Shown here piece after piece: positions 9,821 through 21,173 of a stretch of 39,479 nt of DNA. Source of the DNA: Pilatotrama ljubarskyi (Eukaryota; Basidiomycota; Agaricomycetes; Polyporales; Polyporaceae); the NCBI GenBank assembly GCA_022385805.1, contig MU277707.1, positions 4,993 to 44,471 on the forward strand, read 5' to 3'. The notes below the pieces were generated by a model that worked only from the letters and a program-made list of their open reading frames with translations, searched no databases and was not told the DNA's origin. The first letter of the stretch is position 1; each line of letters opens with the position of its first letter. The position numbers were made by a program, and so were the translations under genes.

Positions 9821-12484
9821 ATGTCTGCAGCGATGATTGAGAAGAACATTACATTTGCTGCCAGGTGCGCTGCATGTACCCTCTCGACAGTAGAGCCGGG
9901 CATCAACTGGTCTCCCTCAGCGAGGGTCTCGGCGCAAGCTACAAGTTCACTCTCGCCATTGTCCCGCCCGGCGAAGAAACCTTCAAGACCATGACACCTG
10001 TGGCTTGGAAGTAAGCGTCCAATGTTAGCAAGTAGCGAACCCGGGCTAACCGACGTACATTTAGAGTCTTCTCCCTCAAGGACGGAGGTGCTGCACTCGC
10101 TCGTGATTTTATCGGCCGCATATTCACACATTCCGTCCTCTAGACTCCTACCAAGTCACTTGGACGGACATGTGAACATCAACTGTCCCACTGTACGAGG
10201 CAGCCTGTTTGACTTGCTCGCGTCATAGCCTCGCCGGATGCCGTGCAACGATTGACAAGAGCACCTCGCCCACCGCGACTGTCAAAGCCGTAGAATACCA
10301 CCCTCTCAAGGTGCGTCGCTCGCGCCGTCGGCTGAGCAACATAACTGCTCGTAGTGCCCTCTCTCATTTCCGTATCTCTAGGTCACACAGACGTCCGATC
10401 TCCTCCTAGACACCGCCAAGCGTCCGCCCATGTACCACTTCTCCGTGAGTCCAAGCACGCGGATGCGACTACCTTCGTAGGACACGGCTCTGACGCGAGC
10501 GTGCTTCTCGCCGGACAGGACTCCGTTCAGCTTGCGGAGATGGAGAGAGCGCGCATCATGAACAAGACCGGTACTAAGGTGGGCTCTATCGGCGCTGGTA
10601 CGTGCGAGCATTTCCAAACCATGTGCAGCTGCTGACCAAGACCTATTATAAGGCTTCATCACCGACATGGACACGCCCGAAGAGGCCATGAACATTGTCC
10701 TCGCATCCAAGATCGTCGAGTACGTCCCTTACGAGCCTTCCATCGAATCTGGATGCTTTACTGACGTCGGATACTATCATACACAGCAATGGGCAGGAGA
10801 CTTTCGTCGACTACACTCCGGTCGCCAAGATGTGGGTCAACCTCGACTACGAGGAGTCGCAGCTCCTCGACCCAGGAGTGAACATGGTCGCGCCCGTTTG
10901 GGAGCAGAATCTCCTTGAACTGAGCGGCTCGGAGGTCACAGTCCTCATCAAGCGCGACGCTAACGACACGATCACTGCAGCCGTCAGCGACGGCGCCAAG
11001 ACAGCTGGGTTGAAGAGCAAGTTTCCGCTTCCAAGTGTATCGGCTCCGAACGTGAGTAATTCACGCGCAACCTTGCGTGCGACTTGGAATGCAGTGCTGA
11101 TGCGCGCTGTCCCTTGTACCAGACCGCCGCTGTCAGTTACACCGCGAATCTGCCCCTGCATTCGTCGTCGACGGGGTCGCTGCAATTGTCAGGTCGCTCG
11201 CCAGCTTTGGGCCCTTTGGCGCATTCAAGTCCACGTTCAAGGTACGCTGTGTCGCGTGTATAACAATTTTCACTCGATGCTCGCTCGCTTCTCACGCTTA
11301 CCACTGCCTGCAGCAATCCGACAACGAGGCGAGCATCCAGTTCATGTTCGCACCGCCGATCAGGCCCAGTATCGCGACATACGCCTTACTTCAAGTGATC
11401 AATGAGAACGCCGGCACCCACGGAGAGGTGTTCCTCAGGACGCATAGCGCTGCGAGGCTTCTCTCTGCCGAGAGTGCTACCGGACACGAGTTGTGGATGG
11501 ACGTCAACCCCGCGAACGACTCGTGGTCGGAGCCCGGGGGCTCCTGGGTACGTCGTCGCATCTTCTCTTGACTTCTTGCGGTCGCGAACAGCGATGCTTA
11601 CGGGCGACTAACAGGAGCCTGCTTCGCAAGACAACGCTGCGAGAGCAGTCGACGTCACCGCTCTGAAGCAGGGCGACCCCGCTGCCGATCCGGCGATTGC
11701 GATGCAGTCGCTCTGTCTCCTGCCCTACCTCATCAAGCGTGTACTCTGCCCTCCACCCGCACCGGTGTATTACTATTCCCCTGCTCCTGCCCCCGCTGCG
11801 GCTCCGGCTCTTGTGCATGCGCCTGCGCCTGTTTCTGCGCCTGTGTCTGTTTCCGCCCCCGCTCACGCTCCTGTTCCTGCTCCCGAGGCTCCTACTGCTA
11901 CTCCTCAGGCTCCCGCTCCTACTCAAACTCCCGCCCCCACCCCTGCGCCTCAGGCCCCTGTCCCTGTCTACGCCCCCGCTCCTGCACCGGCTATTGCTGC
12001 TCCTACTGCTACTCCTGCTCCTGTGCCCGTTCCTGCATCTGCTCCTGCACCAGTCCCCACTCCTGCGCCGACTATGCCTGTGCCTGAGCCCGCTCCTGCC
12101 CCCGGTGCACCTGGGCCCGCACCGACTTTTCCCGTCCCAGAAGCCGCTCCTGCACCAGCTCCTGGCGCTAACCCCGCCGGGTCATGGAACCCGTGGAACG
12201 GCGGCGGACAGTGGAACGGTCCATGGAACGGCAGCGGGCCCGGGGGTCCATGGAGCGGCGGGAACGGCAGCGGTCCCTGGAACGGGTGGAACGTCGGAAA
12301 CAGCGCTGGACGCGGGGGAAGTCAGTGGAACGGCCCTGACGGGAATGGCGGTAGCGGCACCTGGAACGGCGGGAACGTCATTAGGAACGGCGGAACCTGG
12401 AATGGGGGAAACATTGGTGGGCAGTGGACTGGCGGGAACGGCAATGGGAACGGCGGACAGTGGAACGGCGGGAGCCGCTTTTGA
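9821..12484 (+). CDS. Unrecognised tandem-family protein 1, with Pro/Ala-rich and WNGG-repeat tail
   Basis: I do not recognise this family. The gene is intron-rich. First exons are 9821-9864, 9921-10010 and 10065-10087; later blocks encode LAGCRATIDKSTS, QTSDLLLDTAKRPPMYHFS, ERARIMNKTG, GFITDMDTPEEAMNIVLAS, FVDYTPVAKMWVNLDYEESQ and WMDVNPANDSW. The exon plan and these blocks match the gene at 14032, about 4 kb downstream, so the two are tandem duplicates. The last exon (from about 11615) adds a ~150-residue Pro/Ala-rich stretch (APAP, VPAP units) and then ~100 residues rich in WNGG and QWNG units, ending at TGA 12482-12484. There is no obvious signal peptide (start MSAAMIEKNITFA) and no membrane segment. 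The globular part could be a binding or cytoplasmic stress protein; no function is claimed. Confidence 0.75.
12180..12480 (+). repeat. Degenerate WNGG/GNGG-coding repeat
   Basis: This GC-rich imperfect tandem repeat has a unit near ggcggacagtggaacggc and encodes WNGG, QWNG and GGNGNG motifs. Related arrays lie at 16080-16715 and, inverted, at 39122-39479. Confidence 0.75.
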
Positions 12485-14031
12485 GCGTGTCGAAGCTGAT
12501 GATGGACTACTGGCGTGGTACGATAGGGTGAAAAGCGGGATTCTGTTCGATGTCTTGTAGCCTGTGGTCTCTTCTCCTTCTGTCTATGTCGATAGTCGTC
12601 CTCGTGGACGTCGCCGAGTCTGGCGGTTTCTTCCACGAACCTGCACCACCGTGGGCATGGTGAGCGTTCTTACATCCAGCGTTGCGGCCCCTTAAGGCCT
12701 TATTGGCTTGAGCTCGAGCACTAAGATGGGGAGATGGTCCGGAGCGCGCGCCGCCGCAGAGACGAGGCCGAGAAACACGTCTGTCACGGAGCACGTGATA
12801 ATCTGTCACACCGCCCAAGAACGCGCACCGAGATCCGTGGTCACATATAACGGAGTCACTTTCTACGCTCGCACGGCCATATCGGCGCAACAGTCATTGT
12901 AAGCACGCGGTCGAAGCGCGAACGATATCCCTTGCGACGGCGAGTCCGCGGCGAGTAATTCTCAACTTAGTAAGTACTCAGCTCTGCGAGTTTGCCGCGA
13001 CACTCTGCTGCAGATTCTAGGAACGGTCCAGTTGAGCCTGACATTCTGTATTGGATCACTAAGATGCAGACACTCTCCGCCGCCGTCTGGTCACATCCGC
13101 GGGTTCTGCTGAGGGATGATCGAATCTGTGGCACGAACGTGACATCCCGGAATCCTCGCAGGTTGAAGACCTGCCACGCCAATGTCCGGGCTCCGGGCTT
13201 CACAGCTGTCACCGATCAGGAACATAATGCAAAGCCGGTCTCCGTCGACATAGTCAACCGCGCTACCGCGACGAACGTCCCGGTGCTCTACAACCTTGCT
13301 CGCAGCTCTTGCGAGTACGGATCAAGGCACGACGACAGGTATATTTCTGCGCATGCCCGAGTGCACGCGCTACGAAATTCACATACCCAGGACCGGGCAG
13401 GAGACAAGAGATTGGGATCTGTCCAGGTACAACAACTCTCCTGTTACTACTCGGCTCTGTGCACGGTCGATCACAACGTACGTCTTCCGTTTCAGAGGAG
13501 TTTGCGTAGAGCAGCTTCCTCACCGAAGTGCAGTCGGAGGCGGACTTCAATCCCCGAGGCTGCCGAGAGGTCACATCGTGACAGCATCTTCCATGGGCCT
13601 CCAGTGCGCTTCCCGAAGGGACCTCCTTTGTGGCGTCACGCTAGGGAACGAAGTGAGCTATCACGTTCGCTTCGCGCGCTGTAGCGAGCGCCTGAACGCT
13701 TGCTGTTGCTGCAAAGCTGGCTCTTCCGCGAAGCACTACGCCGAGTTCGATCACTCAGCTCGTTCTCGAGACCTTTATCGCGGTGCAAGGCTTCCATCGT
13801 GCGATCCGAGGCACCGTATTCACAGGCACTTCGAGAGTTTTCTGCGCGACGACATCAGAGTGGCCCCCACAAGTGTGATTGTGACATTGCGAGGCTGAAA
13901 GGTGTCGGTGATCTCTACCACGGCGAGGCCGGGCAGTAAAAGCACGCACGGTCGCATCCTTAACTCCCTACCAATCCCCCCCTTCGTTCGCTCGAGCTCC
14001 CTCTGACAATCCCACCGTCACGCGCGCCACA
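12485..14031 (+). other. Spacer between tandem paralogs, with an unresolved possible gene at 12992-13940
   Basis: A 230-codon plus-strand frame (12992-13684) and overlapping frames (13296-13898; 13720-13880 in another frame, containing TQLVLETFIAVQGFHRAIRG) look partly protein-like, with a possible intron or two near 13340 and 13480. I could not build one consistent model, and no residues match the flanking paralogs. It may be a small intron-rich gene or a decayed one. A TAAAA motif near 13937 could be the core promoter of the gene at 14032. Confidence 0.25.
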
Positions 14032-16719
14032 ATGTCGGACGTTATCAAGAAGACAATCACGTTCAAGGGGTGCGTCCATGGCACCTTGCCTTTGTGCCAC
14101 ATTACTGACTCGGCGATGCCTTCGCCGTAGTGAGAAGCTCGGCGAGAGCTATACATTCACCCTCGCCATCGTCCCGCCCGATCCGGACCCCTTCAAGACT
14201 CTGAAACCTGTCGCATGGAAGTAGGTACCGGCATTCATACCGCTCGTTCAGCAGGGTGACGGACTCTTGCTGCAGAGTTTTCCAGCTCAGCAACGAAGGT
14301 ATGTCATTCAAGCGACCAGAGCACTGCGCTGCCGTGACCTAACCATTTTTGCATGACAGGCTCTGCCGAGGTCGTTTGGACGAACGAGTCAGTCTCCCCA
14401 CTGCATGTAACGCGCCGTGCTGACCTTCGTTCCGACGTATCAGCCTCGCGGCATGCCGCTCCACTGTGGATAAGAGTACGGCTCCAGCCCCAAGTGTCAC
14501 CGCCATCGAATACCATCCCATCACGGTAAGACTTGGCGGATATTGTATCATGGTGCGCTTGGAGTCTGACGACTGACTCGACGTTACGGTTCGCAGGTCA
14601 AGGAGACCTCGGATCTTCTGCTGGACACTACCCGGCGCCCGCCTATCTACCACTTTTCCGTGAGTCCGGCCTGACGCAAGTGCCGCGCTCATGTCCTGAC
14701 GTGCGCTTGTCTGTAGGAATCTGCACCGTTCTCCTCCCCAGAGAGGGCGCGGATCGTGAACAGAACAGGCAAGCTCGTAGAGTCTATCGGCAGTGGTACT
14801 TTGGGAGCCATACCCTTCCTCGATGCTTTCGCTGACCACCTACCGCCCTGTGCAGGCTTCATTACCGACAACGGCGAAAGCACGGAGGAGTTGAATCTCG
14901 TCCTCGCTTCCGGCTGGGTTCCGTACGTACTCTGTCTTGTTGGTAACGCCCCTAGGAGTTAAGTTGACACTCTGAGGTGACGGCCAGGGACGGGAAGGAG
15001 GTCTACGTCGACCACACTCCCGTGGCGAAGCTCTGGGTCAATTTGGACCACAAGCAGTCGCAGCTGCTCGAGAAGACAGTTCTCGACATTCCGCCGGTCT
15101 GGGAGCAGAACCTCCTCGCCATCTCCGACTCACATCTCACGGTCACCATCGCCCCCGACGCCTCTGGCAAAATAGTGGTGAAGAACCCAGCCGAGGACCT
15201 CAACCGGAGACAACCTGGGCCCGACGCGCGGTTCAAGCTCCCTACGGATGCTCACGACCTCAGCTTGACATCTTCCAGCGTGAGTGTTATTCCTACGCCC
15301 TCTCTACCGCTGCATGTTGGCACTGCGGAGGTCAAACTTTCGAACGCTACTCTGACGCACGCCCTATTTCCCAGCCGTACCCCGCGATATATATGGCGAC
15401 CCTCGCATTCTCCGCTCCCGTCCTAGTCGCGGACGGTCTGAAGGCGATCACGAAGCGGCTCGCGAGCAGCAACCTCGGCTTGCACGGGTTCAACTCCACT
15501 CTCAAGGTACGGCAAAGCGTGATCAGATTGATGTAAACCCTTTTGACCTGACGCCGTATCGGCAGGCCTCTGGCACCGAGGCGCGCCTCGAGATGCGCCT
15601 TCCCTCTCACGCAACCTTCAGCGACGCCGAGGGCGTCACCGCCCATGCCATTCGATACCTGCCCGACATGTACTCGCGGACGTACGTCAAGGGCCATGCG
15701 GGCTTCGTGCTCATCTCCGGCGAAGACGGCCACCAACAGTGGATGGATGTCAACCCGGCAAGTGCGATGTGGGCCGGAAGCAGGCTTAGCAGCATTGGCA
15801 GTAGTCTCGCAGTACGCGTGACGCTTTCCTGTACTGCCGTAATAGGTGTTCGCCTGACTGCTCGCGCGACGGTGCATTTTAGGACTTTGTATTTAGCATC
15901 AACGGGACCCATTCTGCCTTTCCTCGCGCTGGGGAGAGGCCCGCCCCCGACGTCCCGACTCTTGACCTCGTGCATGTTGGCGGCGGCCCCGAGCCCTCCA
16001 CTCAGGTCGCGGAGTATTTCACGACCCTCTGCGCGATCCAGAAGCTGCCGCCGTCCTTGCCCGGGCCCGGCACTCAATGCAATGGCGGGGACGGCAACAA
16101 CAACGCAGGCCAGTCGAACCGCGGAAGCGGCTCGGCCGGCCAGAGGAACGGCGGGAACGGCAACGACAACGCCGGTCAATCAAACAGGGGAGGAGGCCCC
16201 TACTACGGTCAGTACAACGGCGGGAACGGGAACGGGAACGGTTCCCAGTCCAACGCGCGCGGCAGCGCTGTCGACGGCCAGATCAACCCAGGACAGCCGA
16301 ACCCGACCTTTGGCGGTGGCCCATTCCGCGGACAGTACAACGGCGGGAACGGCAACGGCAACTCCGGGCAATCGAATTACGGTGCATCCGGCGGACAACA
16401 CAACGGAGGCAACGGGAACGGGAATGGCGGTCAGTGGAACAGCGGAGGCGGTCCAGGACCCGGGTCTCAGTGGAACGGCGGCAACGGCAATAACAACGGC
16501 GGCCAATGGAACAGCGGGGGAAGTCCCTTCGGACAGTACGATGGCGGTAATGGGAACGGCAACGCCAGACAGTCGAACTCTGGTGGTGGCGCCGGCGGAC
16601 AGTACAATGGCGGCAACGGCAACGGCAATGGTGCCCGGTTGAATGTTGGAGTGGGCGGTGACGGTCAGCACAACGGCGGCAACCGCAATGGGAACGGTGC
16701 TCAGGAGAACGTCGCTTGA
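14032..16719 (+). CDS. Unrecognised tandem-family protein 2, with Gly/Asn/Gln-rich tail
   Basis: Paralog of the gene at 9821. First exons are 14032-14069, 14131-14220 and 14276-14298, each followed by an intron with ordinary GT...AG ends; about ten exons follow. The start MSDVIKKTITFKGEKLGES aligns with the neighbour's MSAAMIEKNITF. Matching blocks include FTLAIVPP, PVAWKVF, AACRSTVDKSTA, SDLLLDTTRRPPIYHFS, GFITDNGESTEE, YVDHTPVAKLWVNLDHKQSQ and QQWMDVNPAS. From about 16075 to the TGA at 16717-16719 the protein is a ~210-residue array of GGNGNGNGGQ and QSN units, likely disordered and aggregation-prone. It lacks the neighbour's Pro/Ala block. No known domain, signal peptide or membrane segment is visible. 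Function unknown. Confidence 0.75.
16080..16715 (+). repeat. GGNGNGNGGQ-coding repeat
   Basis: Imperfect tandem units of roughly 30-60 bp (aacggcgggaacggcaac type) encode Gly/Asn/Gln-rich sequence in the last exon of the gene at 14032. The repeat resembles 12180-12480 and 39122-39479. Confidence 0.75.
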
Positions 16720-17000
16720 GAAATTCGGTCTGTTACGCGAGGACAGGGTGCTACTTACGTTCCGTAGCCTTGCGGACTTTTGCCAGAGATGACTCATGCC
16801 TGAGGTCGATGCATCATGATCACGCTTGAAGCTCCAAATGTGTTGTGTAGCAGCAAACTGATCATTTCTCCCAGCCACGCAGTTTGAAGGGAATTCCACT
16901 CCTGATATGCCAAAACCACGAGCAGGGAGAATTTCTGTGTGCGGCGACGCTTTCGGATCCAGAGCCTCCGAAATTCAACCCCTCCTGAGCGGAACATCGT
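16720..17000. other. Intergenic, nothing recognised
   Basis: About 280 bp separate the stop of the Gly/Asn-rich gene from the start of the duplicated FunK1 segment. No supported gene. Confidence 0.5.
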
Positions 17001-17384
17001 AGTGCGGAACACAAGCTGGCCCTTGTCGACAGCAGACGATGACATTAGGTACGTTGACTAGCATGCACGGTAAACGGTCTGAGCAGCATCGCGATCAGAA
17101 GATCCTGTCATGCCAGCGAGTAGTAGAGCTGAACAGTCCGAGGGGTCAGTACAAGGATATACAGTATATTGATGAGCAAATAGGGAAGCATTGTGGTGAG
17201 GATATAGTACGAGAGCAAAAGCACGACGCTTACGTGTAGCCAGCAAACAGCGAAGAAGAGACGTTGAGAACGAGACGAGGAGTGTGATGAACGACACCGA
17301 CACAACAAGTGACAGCCGTCAGCCTTCCAGAGGTCCACTGCAGCGTAATACGCCGCGGCGGAAGATAGGGAGCACACGGGCATG

Positions 17385-20357
17385 TCAGACCTGGCGAGCG
17401 CGTCCCTTCCCCTTCCTACGGGAGGTGGAGAGGTCTGGCTCCGTTTCGAACACCTGGCTGGGGCCGGCCGAAGACGCGGATTGGTTGCTATCCGAGCCGG
17501 TCTTGGCCCGTTTCGCACCGCTGACCTTTGTGCCTGACGCTTGACCCGCCGTCCGAGTGATTGTTGATTGGGCCACAGTGACGAAGACCGGTCGAGGGTC
17601 GTAGTTGACCAACTGGTCCTTGCCAGTGACCTCGGTATCACACCACTGCGCAGTCGGCGTTGATAACGCGCTCGCCAGGAGGCCTAGGAAAGCATCGTGA
17701 GTGTCGAGCTTCTTCGCTTCGTCCCTCATCCACGGGCGAAAGAGCGTCTGCCTCCGGGGTTTCTCGGGCTTGGCTTTGATCCATGGCCTATCGAGGTCAA
17801 GGGAGTCGAGGCCATAGGGGGTGGTATGGACAGGTGGTGTTGGATCATCTTCGCCGTCGGGAGAGCTCGTCTTCAGCGAGTCGTGCAAGATTACAACGTA
17901 TCGGGCCGAGAAGAGGGCGAGCAGATCCGATATAAGCTCGTTTAGAGGATTGCCGTGCTTTCGCGTCTTCTTCAGGAACTCGAGGGGGACCGACTGATTG
18001 CTCAATTGCCCATGCGTCAGTGTCGAACGCTTGAACTCGCCGGAGGACCGTTCTCCCGTACTGGGGTCCCGAGTGAAGGTATCGAAGTACTCGATCACAA
18101 ACTTCGTCACGGAGGGGAGTGTGCTGGGAAGGAAGCGGACGGCATAATATACCAGAACGTGGAAGAATGACTCCAGCTCGTCTGCAACAACGATGGGGCG
18201 AGTCCACTTGCAATCGATGTAATTCACAGACATGAATTGCCATGTGCCCTGCGTTACTGTGAGCGAAGTCGAACAGAAGAATGTCAAACATGACGTACAG
18301 TTCTTTCTGGTTGTCTCGCGACTTCTTCCTCGTCCTCTCGCGGGGCCCGCTTAGCCAATTCCCAGTCGGTCAGAACTCCTCGCCACTGGACGGCTTTTGT
18401 GCCATCTCGACCCGTTACAATTCTAGGAAGAATGAGAACGTTCCCTGCACTGATATCGCGATGCAAGAGGTCGTGATTCTTGTACGCCCAGTAGTGAGCT
18501 AGTACCGAGATGCGTGGAGTGCACTATGTTAGCAACGTACAAGAGAGCAGACGTCGACGTAAGACTCACTCTCGACGCAGTTGTACATCAGCCGAATCAA
18601 CTGCGCTGTCGTGCGGAATTCGGTGAATGGCAGGCAAACCTCCTCCACGGCGATGCGATAGTGGATATGGTGCCGGAAATGCTCATCCTCGCTGATAGCT
18701 TCCGTTCCCTGAGATGTCGCTTCGGCTTCATCGTCCGGCTGGGCCCGCTTCTTGCTCACAGAGCCGCTTGAAGTCGAGTCCGACGGGACAAGTTTCTTTC
18801 GCAGTGTTGCACGTAGGTCGCGCTTCCTCTCCTCCCGGCCCCTCTCTTCGTACCCAGCTGTGAATGCAACCTGGTTCCCAACGTCTCCATGACAGACGAC
18901 CGTCGGGACAATCATGTACTTGTCGCCAGAAAATCGCTCGAGGTATGACCCCTCAGGATCGACCCCCGCGTAGAACGGCCTCCAGGAATCCTTCAAAAAG
19001 ACGAATCGGCCGGTGTGAACGTCCACAGCGATGTAGCCCCGCGTTGCACGACCGAACATCGTGGATGACTTGAAGATAGGCTTCGCGACGAGAAAGACGC
19101 GCTTCTCCTCCCCGACCTCGAGTCTGTACCGCGGCCAGCCGGGTGCGAGCGACTCGCGGAACTGCTGGCGAACATACTTGAACACCGGCTGCTTCTCCCA
19201 ATCGACCTGGTGGAGAGGGCTGTCGCCGTGACCCTCTGTCTCGGTTTCAGGAGGCCTGGCCTCGTCAGAGCCTGAGGGAGGTGAGGGATCGGTGCCCGCC
19301 GATCTCGCGAGGGGTGAGTCAGTGACGATGTGCTCGGTGCCAGGCTCGAGGTAGTTCATGTCGAGGGGGTGCGGCTGCGCGAGGTAATTCATGAGCTTGA
19401 AATCTTCGTCGTCCGTCTTGATGAGCGTCGCTGTCGGATCCAGGCCCTGCTGTTCGTCGCTGAGCTGGGAAAAGTGCCAGATAAACTCCAGAAGCGGCTT
19501 CGGGTCCTTGTAGTAGTTCGTCTTCTTCGACACGATCACGCCGGACCGGTCCCACCACATCACACGGAACTCCTCGCCGATGATGAAGAGGGATAGAAGC
19601 GCAGTGCGGTGCTGGTAGTGAAAGATGTTCTGGGCGTAGGCGATGAGCTGATCCCGCACTTTCTTGCGCGAGGATCGGTCGGACTCCGGCGCCTTGTCAT
19701 CACGATCGTCCCACGGATCGTACGCAATGTTCCCCTTCTTGAACTCGATGTACAGCCGACAGTGGGTCCAGTCCGGATGGTCATCCGGAGGAGCGCAGTC
19801 TTTCGGATAGAGACCGGCGTCGACTTTAGACTTCGTGTCGTCTGACGGGTCGGCCTTGTATCTGGAGAGAGCAGCCTTGTATTCCGGAAGCTCCAGAGAG
19901 TTGATCGCCTTGACCTGCCGGCAGGAATGGGCACCATCAACAAGTCAACAATGGAGGAGCGGCTCGTCATACGCACCATTGTCTCTGCGATCTGGTCTTC
20001 CTTCGGCGAGACTGATTTCTTGTTCTCATCGCCCACAACCTGAAACCCTTTCATCACAAGCGTCTGCGCGCGCTGGATCTTCTCTTTGTCGAGAGGCTCG
20101 CTCGTCGTGTCAGGAGGCAGAGGAGGGAGGACATCTCGTTTGAACGTCTCGAAGTCCACGAGTACGGTCGTGCCCATGCTCTAGTCTCCAACCAGACGTC
20201 GGTCTAAAGCAGCGGCCGGTACGAGAGGTTGTCCTGCTTTTCCAGGGTCGAAATTGTTGAAGCGATTGGCCTTGAGCAGGGTGCACTTGTGACCCGCGCT
20301 ATGTTCGTATGCAACGGGTCCTGGAGGACAAGATTCGGCGTAAGGCATGTTCTCCAT
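17385..20357 (-). pseudogene. FunK1-type protein kinase, copy B, with an early nonsense codon
   Basis: Four exons: 20357-19977, 19914-18570, 18498-18299 and 18248-17385 (930 codons, in frame throughout). They encode a FunK1 kinase: N-lobe region with FKYVRQQFRESLAPGWPRYR, catalytic loop LHRDISAGNVLI (HRD plus Asn), metal-binding region LTDWELAK, the signature ERTGTWQFMSVNYI across the last intron, and a basic Ser-rich tail (KRAKTGSDS). The exon plan equals copy C. Codon 59 (20183-20181) is TAG where copy C has TCG (Ser). A downstream in-frame ATG at codon 61 (20177) could still give an almost full-length product, so it may be functional with a shorter N-terminus. FunK1 kinases are an expanded fungal family of largely unknown substrates. 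Confidence 0.85.
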
Positions 20358-20418
20358 TGAGAAAAAAAAGGACAGATGAGCGGGAGAAATAGCGGACACA
20401 CCTTCTGAGAGAGCGGGA

Positions 20419-20424
20419 ATATAT
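20419..20424 (-). promoter_or_regulatory. TATA-like box of FunK1 copy B
   Basis: CATATATTC (minus strand) lies about 65 bp upstream of ATG 20357 and is conserved at the same place in copy C (35094-35099). Confidence 0.4.
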
Positions 20425-20610
20425 GAGGCGGCGAGGGCAGGTGGCTAAATTGTCCATGTTGCTGTAGTATGGCTAAATGAGAGAGGCCAGGTGAGGCGTG
20501 GATATCACGGCGCAGCATTAAAGGGCTGCAGACAAAGGAATACGTTAGGGCTGGTGACGGACAATGGAGATGCGCACGATCGGGCTGGTGGTGGTCGGGG
20601 CTTGAGGGCA

Positions 20611-20618
20611 AGGCTTGG
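20611..20618 (+). repeat. 8 bp target duplication, left copy (hAT-like MITE)
   Basis: AGGCTTGG directly abuts the left inverted repeat of the MITE. The matching copy is at 20993-21000. Confidence 0.85.
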
Positions 20619-20992
20619 AGGACCCCCGACAATGGGTGAGGAGGCCTGATCCGGGGTCTCGCGATTTTGGCCAAAACGTCCGTTGGGAACAGGCATCATA
20701 AGCGCCCAGATTTGTCCGGACTGGCACAGGCGTAGGCCCTTTTTTTGGATTAAAAACGTCCGGATGAGCGGGCGCTAACGGCACAGGCCGGCGGTCCGCC
20801 GGTCAGGCGGGCGCCTAATGCTCCGTCCCGGCCTCCCGGACCCCCGAATCCTGCCTCAATGTCCGGACTTCGCCACAGGCGTTTGGGCGCTAAAATGCCA
20901 ATTTGTCCGGACTGGCACAGGCATAAGCCCTCCGAAAAGGCCTGTTCCGTCCGGACTAAGATCAGGCATACCCACTGATTGTCGGGGGTCCT
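20619..20992. mobile_element. 374 bp hAT-like MITE
   Basis: The terminal inverted repeats are 15 bp perfect (AGGACCCCCGACAAT at 20619, its inverse at 20978-20992). With a 10 bp unmatched gap they extend to a shared GCCTGATC, about 33 bp in all. Exact 8 bp direct repeats AGGCTTGG flank it, the duplication size typical of hAT elements. The interior has no gene but holds direct repeats such as TTGTCCGGACTGGCACAGGC (near 20712 and 20900) and many TCCGGAC motifs, which look like subterminal binding sites. It sits about 260 bp upstream of FunK1 copy B. Confidence 0.87.
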
Positions 20993-21000
20993 AGGCTTGG
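20993..21000 (+). repeat. 8 bp target duplication, right copy (hAT-like MITE)
   Basis: AGGCTTGG, identical to 20611-20618. It also overlaps the left target copy of element 2 (20994-21002). Confidence 0.85.
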
Positions 21001-21002
21001 GC
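20994..21002 (+). repeat. 9-10 bp target duplication, left copy (element 2)
   Basis: GGCTTGGGC (10 bp if the preceding A is counted), matching 28862-28870. The related sequence AGGCTTGTGC at 35284-35293 in the other module copy is the unoccupied site. Confidence 0.8.
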
Positions 21003-21173
21003 TAGTCTTTATCGGTATGCTGCGTTTGCCCCACCCTTGGCCATTTCAGAGTTTTTCGCATCACGTGATACGGTGGCGCCTTGTTAACACGTCAATATGT
21101 ACAAATAACGCGCCGGCACACAATAGACGCGCTGGACTTTGAGGAATCGTCGCCGCTACGCTCGTATGCGGCT

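Larger units (their letters stand above)
17000..20618. repeat. Duplicated FunK1 segment, copy 1
   Basis: Colinear similarity to 31690-35291, covering the 3' flank (shared aagctggcccttgtcga, agaagatcctgtcatgcc and aaggatatacagtatat), the whole kinase gene with its introns, and the 5' flank (shared aaagggctgcagacaaagg). The similarity is cut at 20618 by inserted elements and resumes at 28862. Confidence 0.85.

Noticed and set aside
12180..12480. CRISPR-like or satellite array
   Set aside because: Units are imperfect, without unique spacers, and lie in frame inside a coding exon of a eukaryotic gene.
11504..12560. Long frames on both strands over the Pro/Ala-rich exon (Leu-rich on plus, Arg/Ser-rich on minus)
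   Set aside because: Shadows of the low-complexity coding repeat; the frame continuous with the conserved exons is the APAP/WNGG one.
15593..16899. Plus- and minus-strand frames rich in GTA or VPAV across the Gly/Asn repeat
   Set aside because: Out-of-frame readings of the GGN-type repeat in the gene at 14032.
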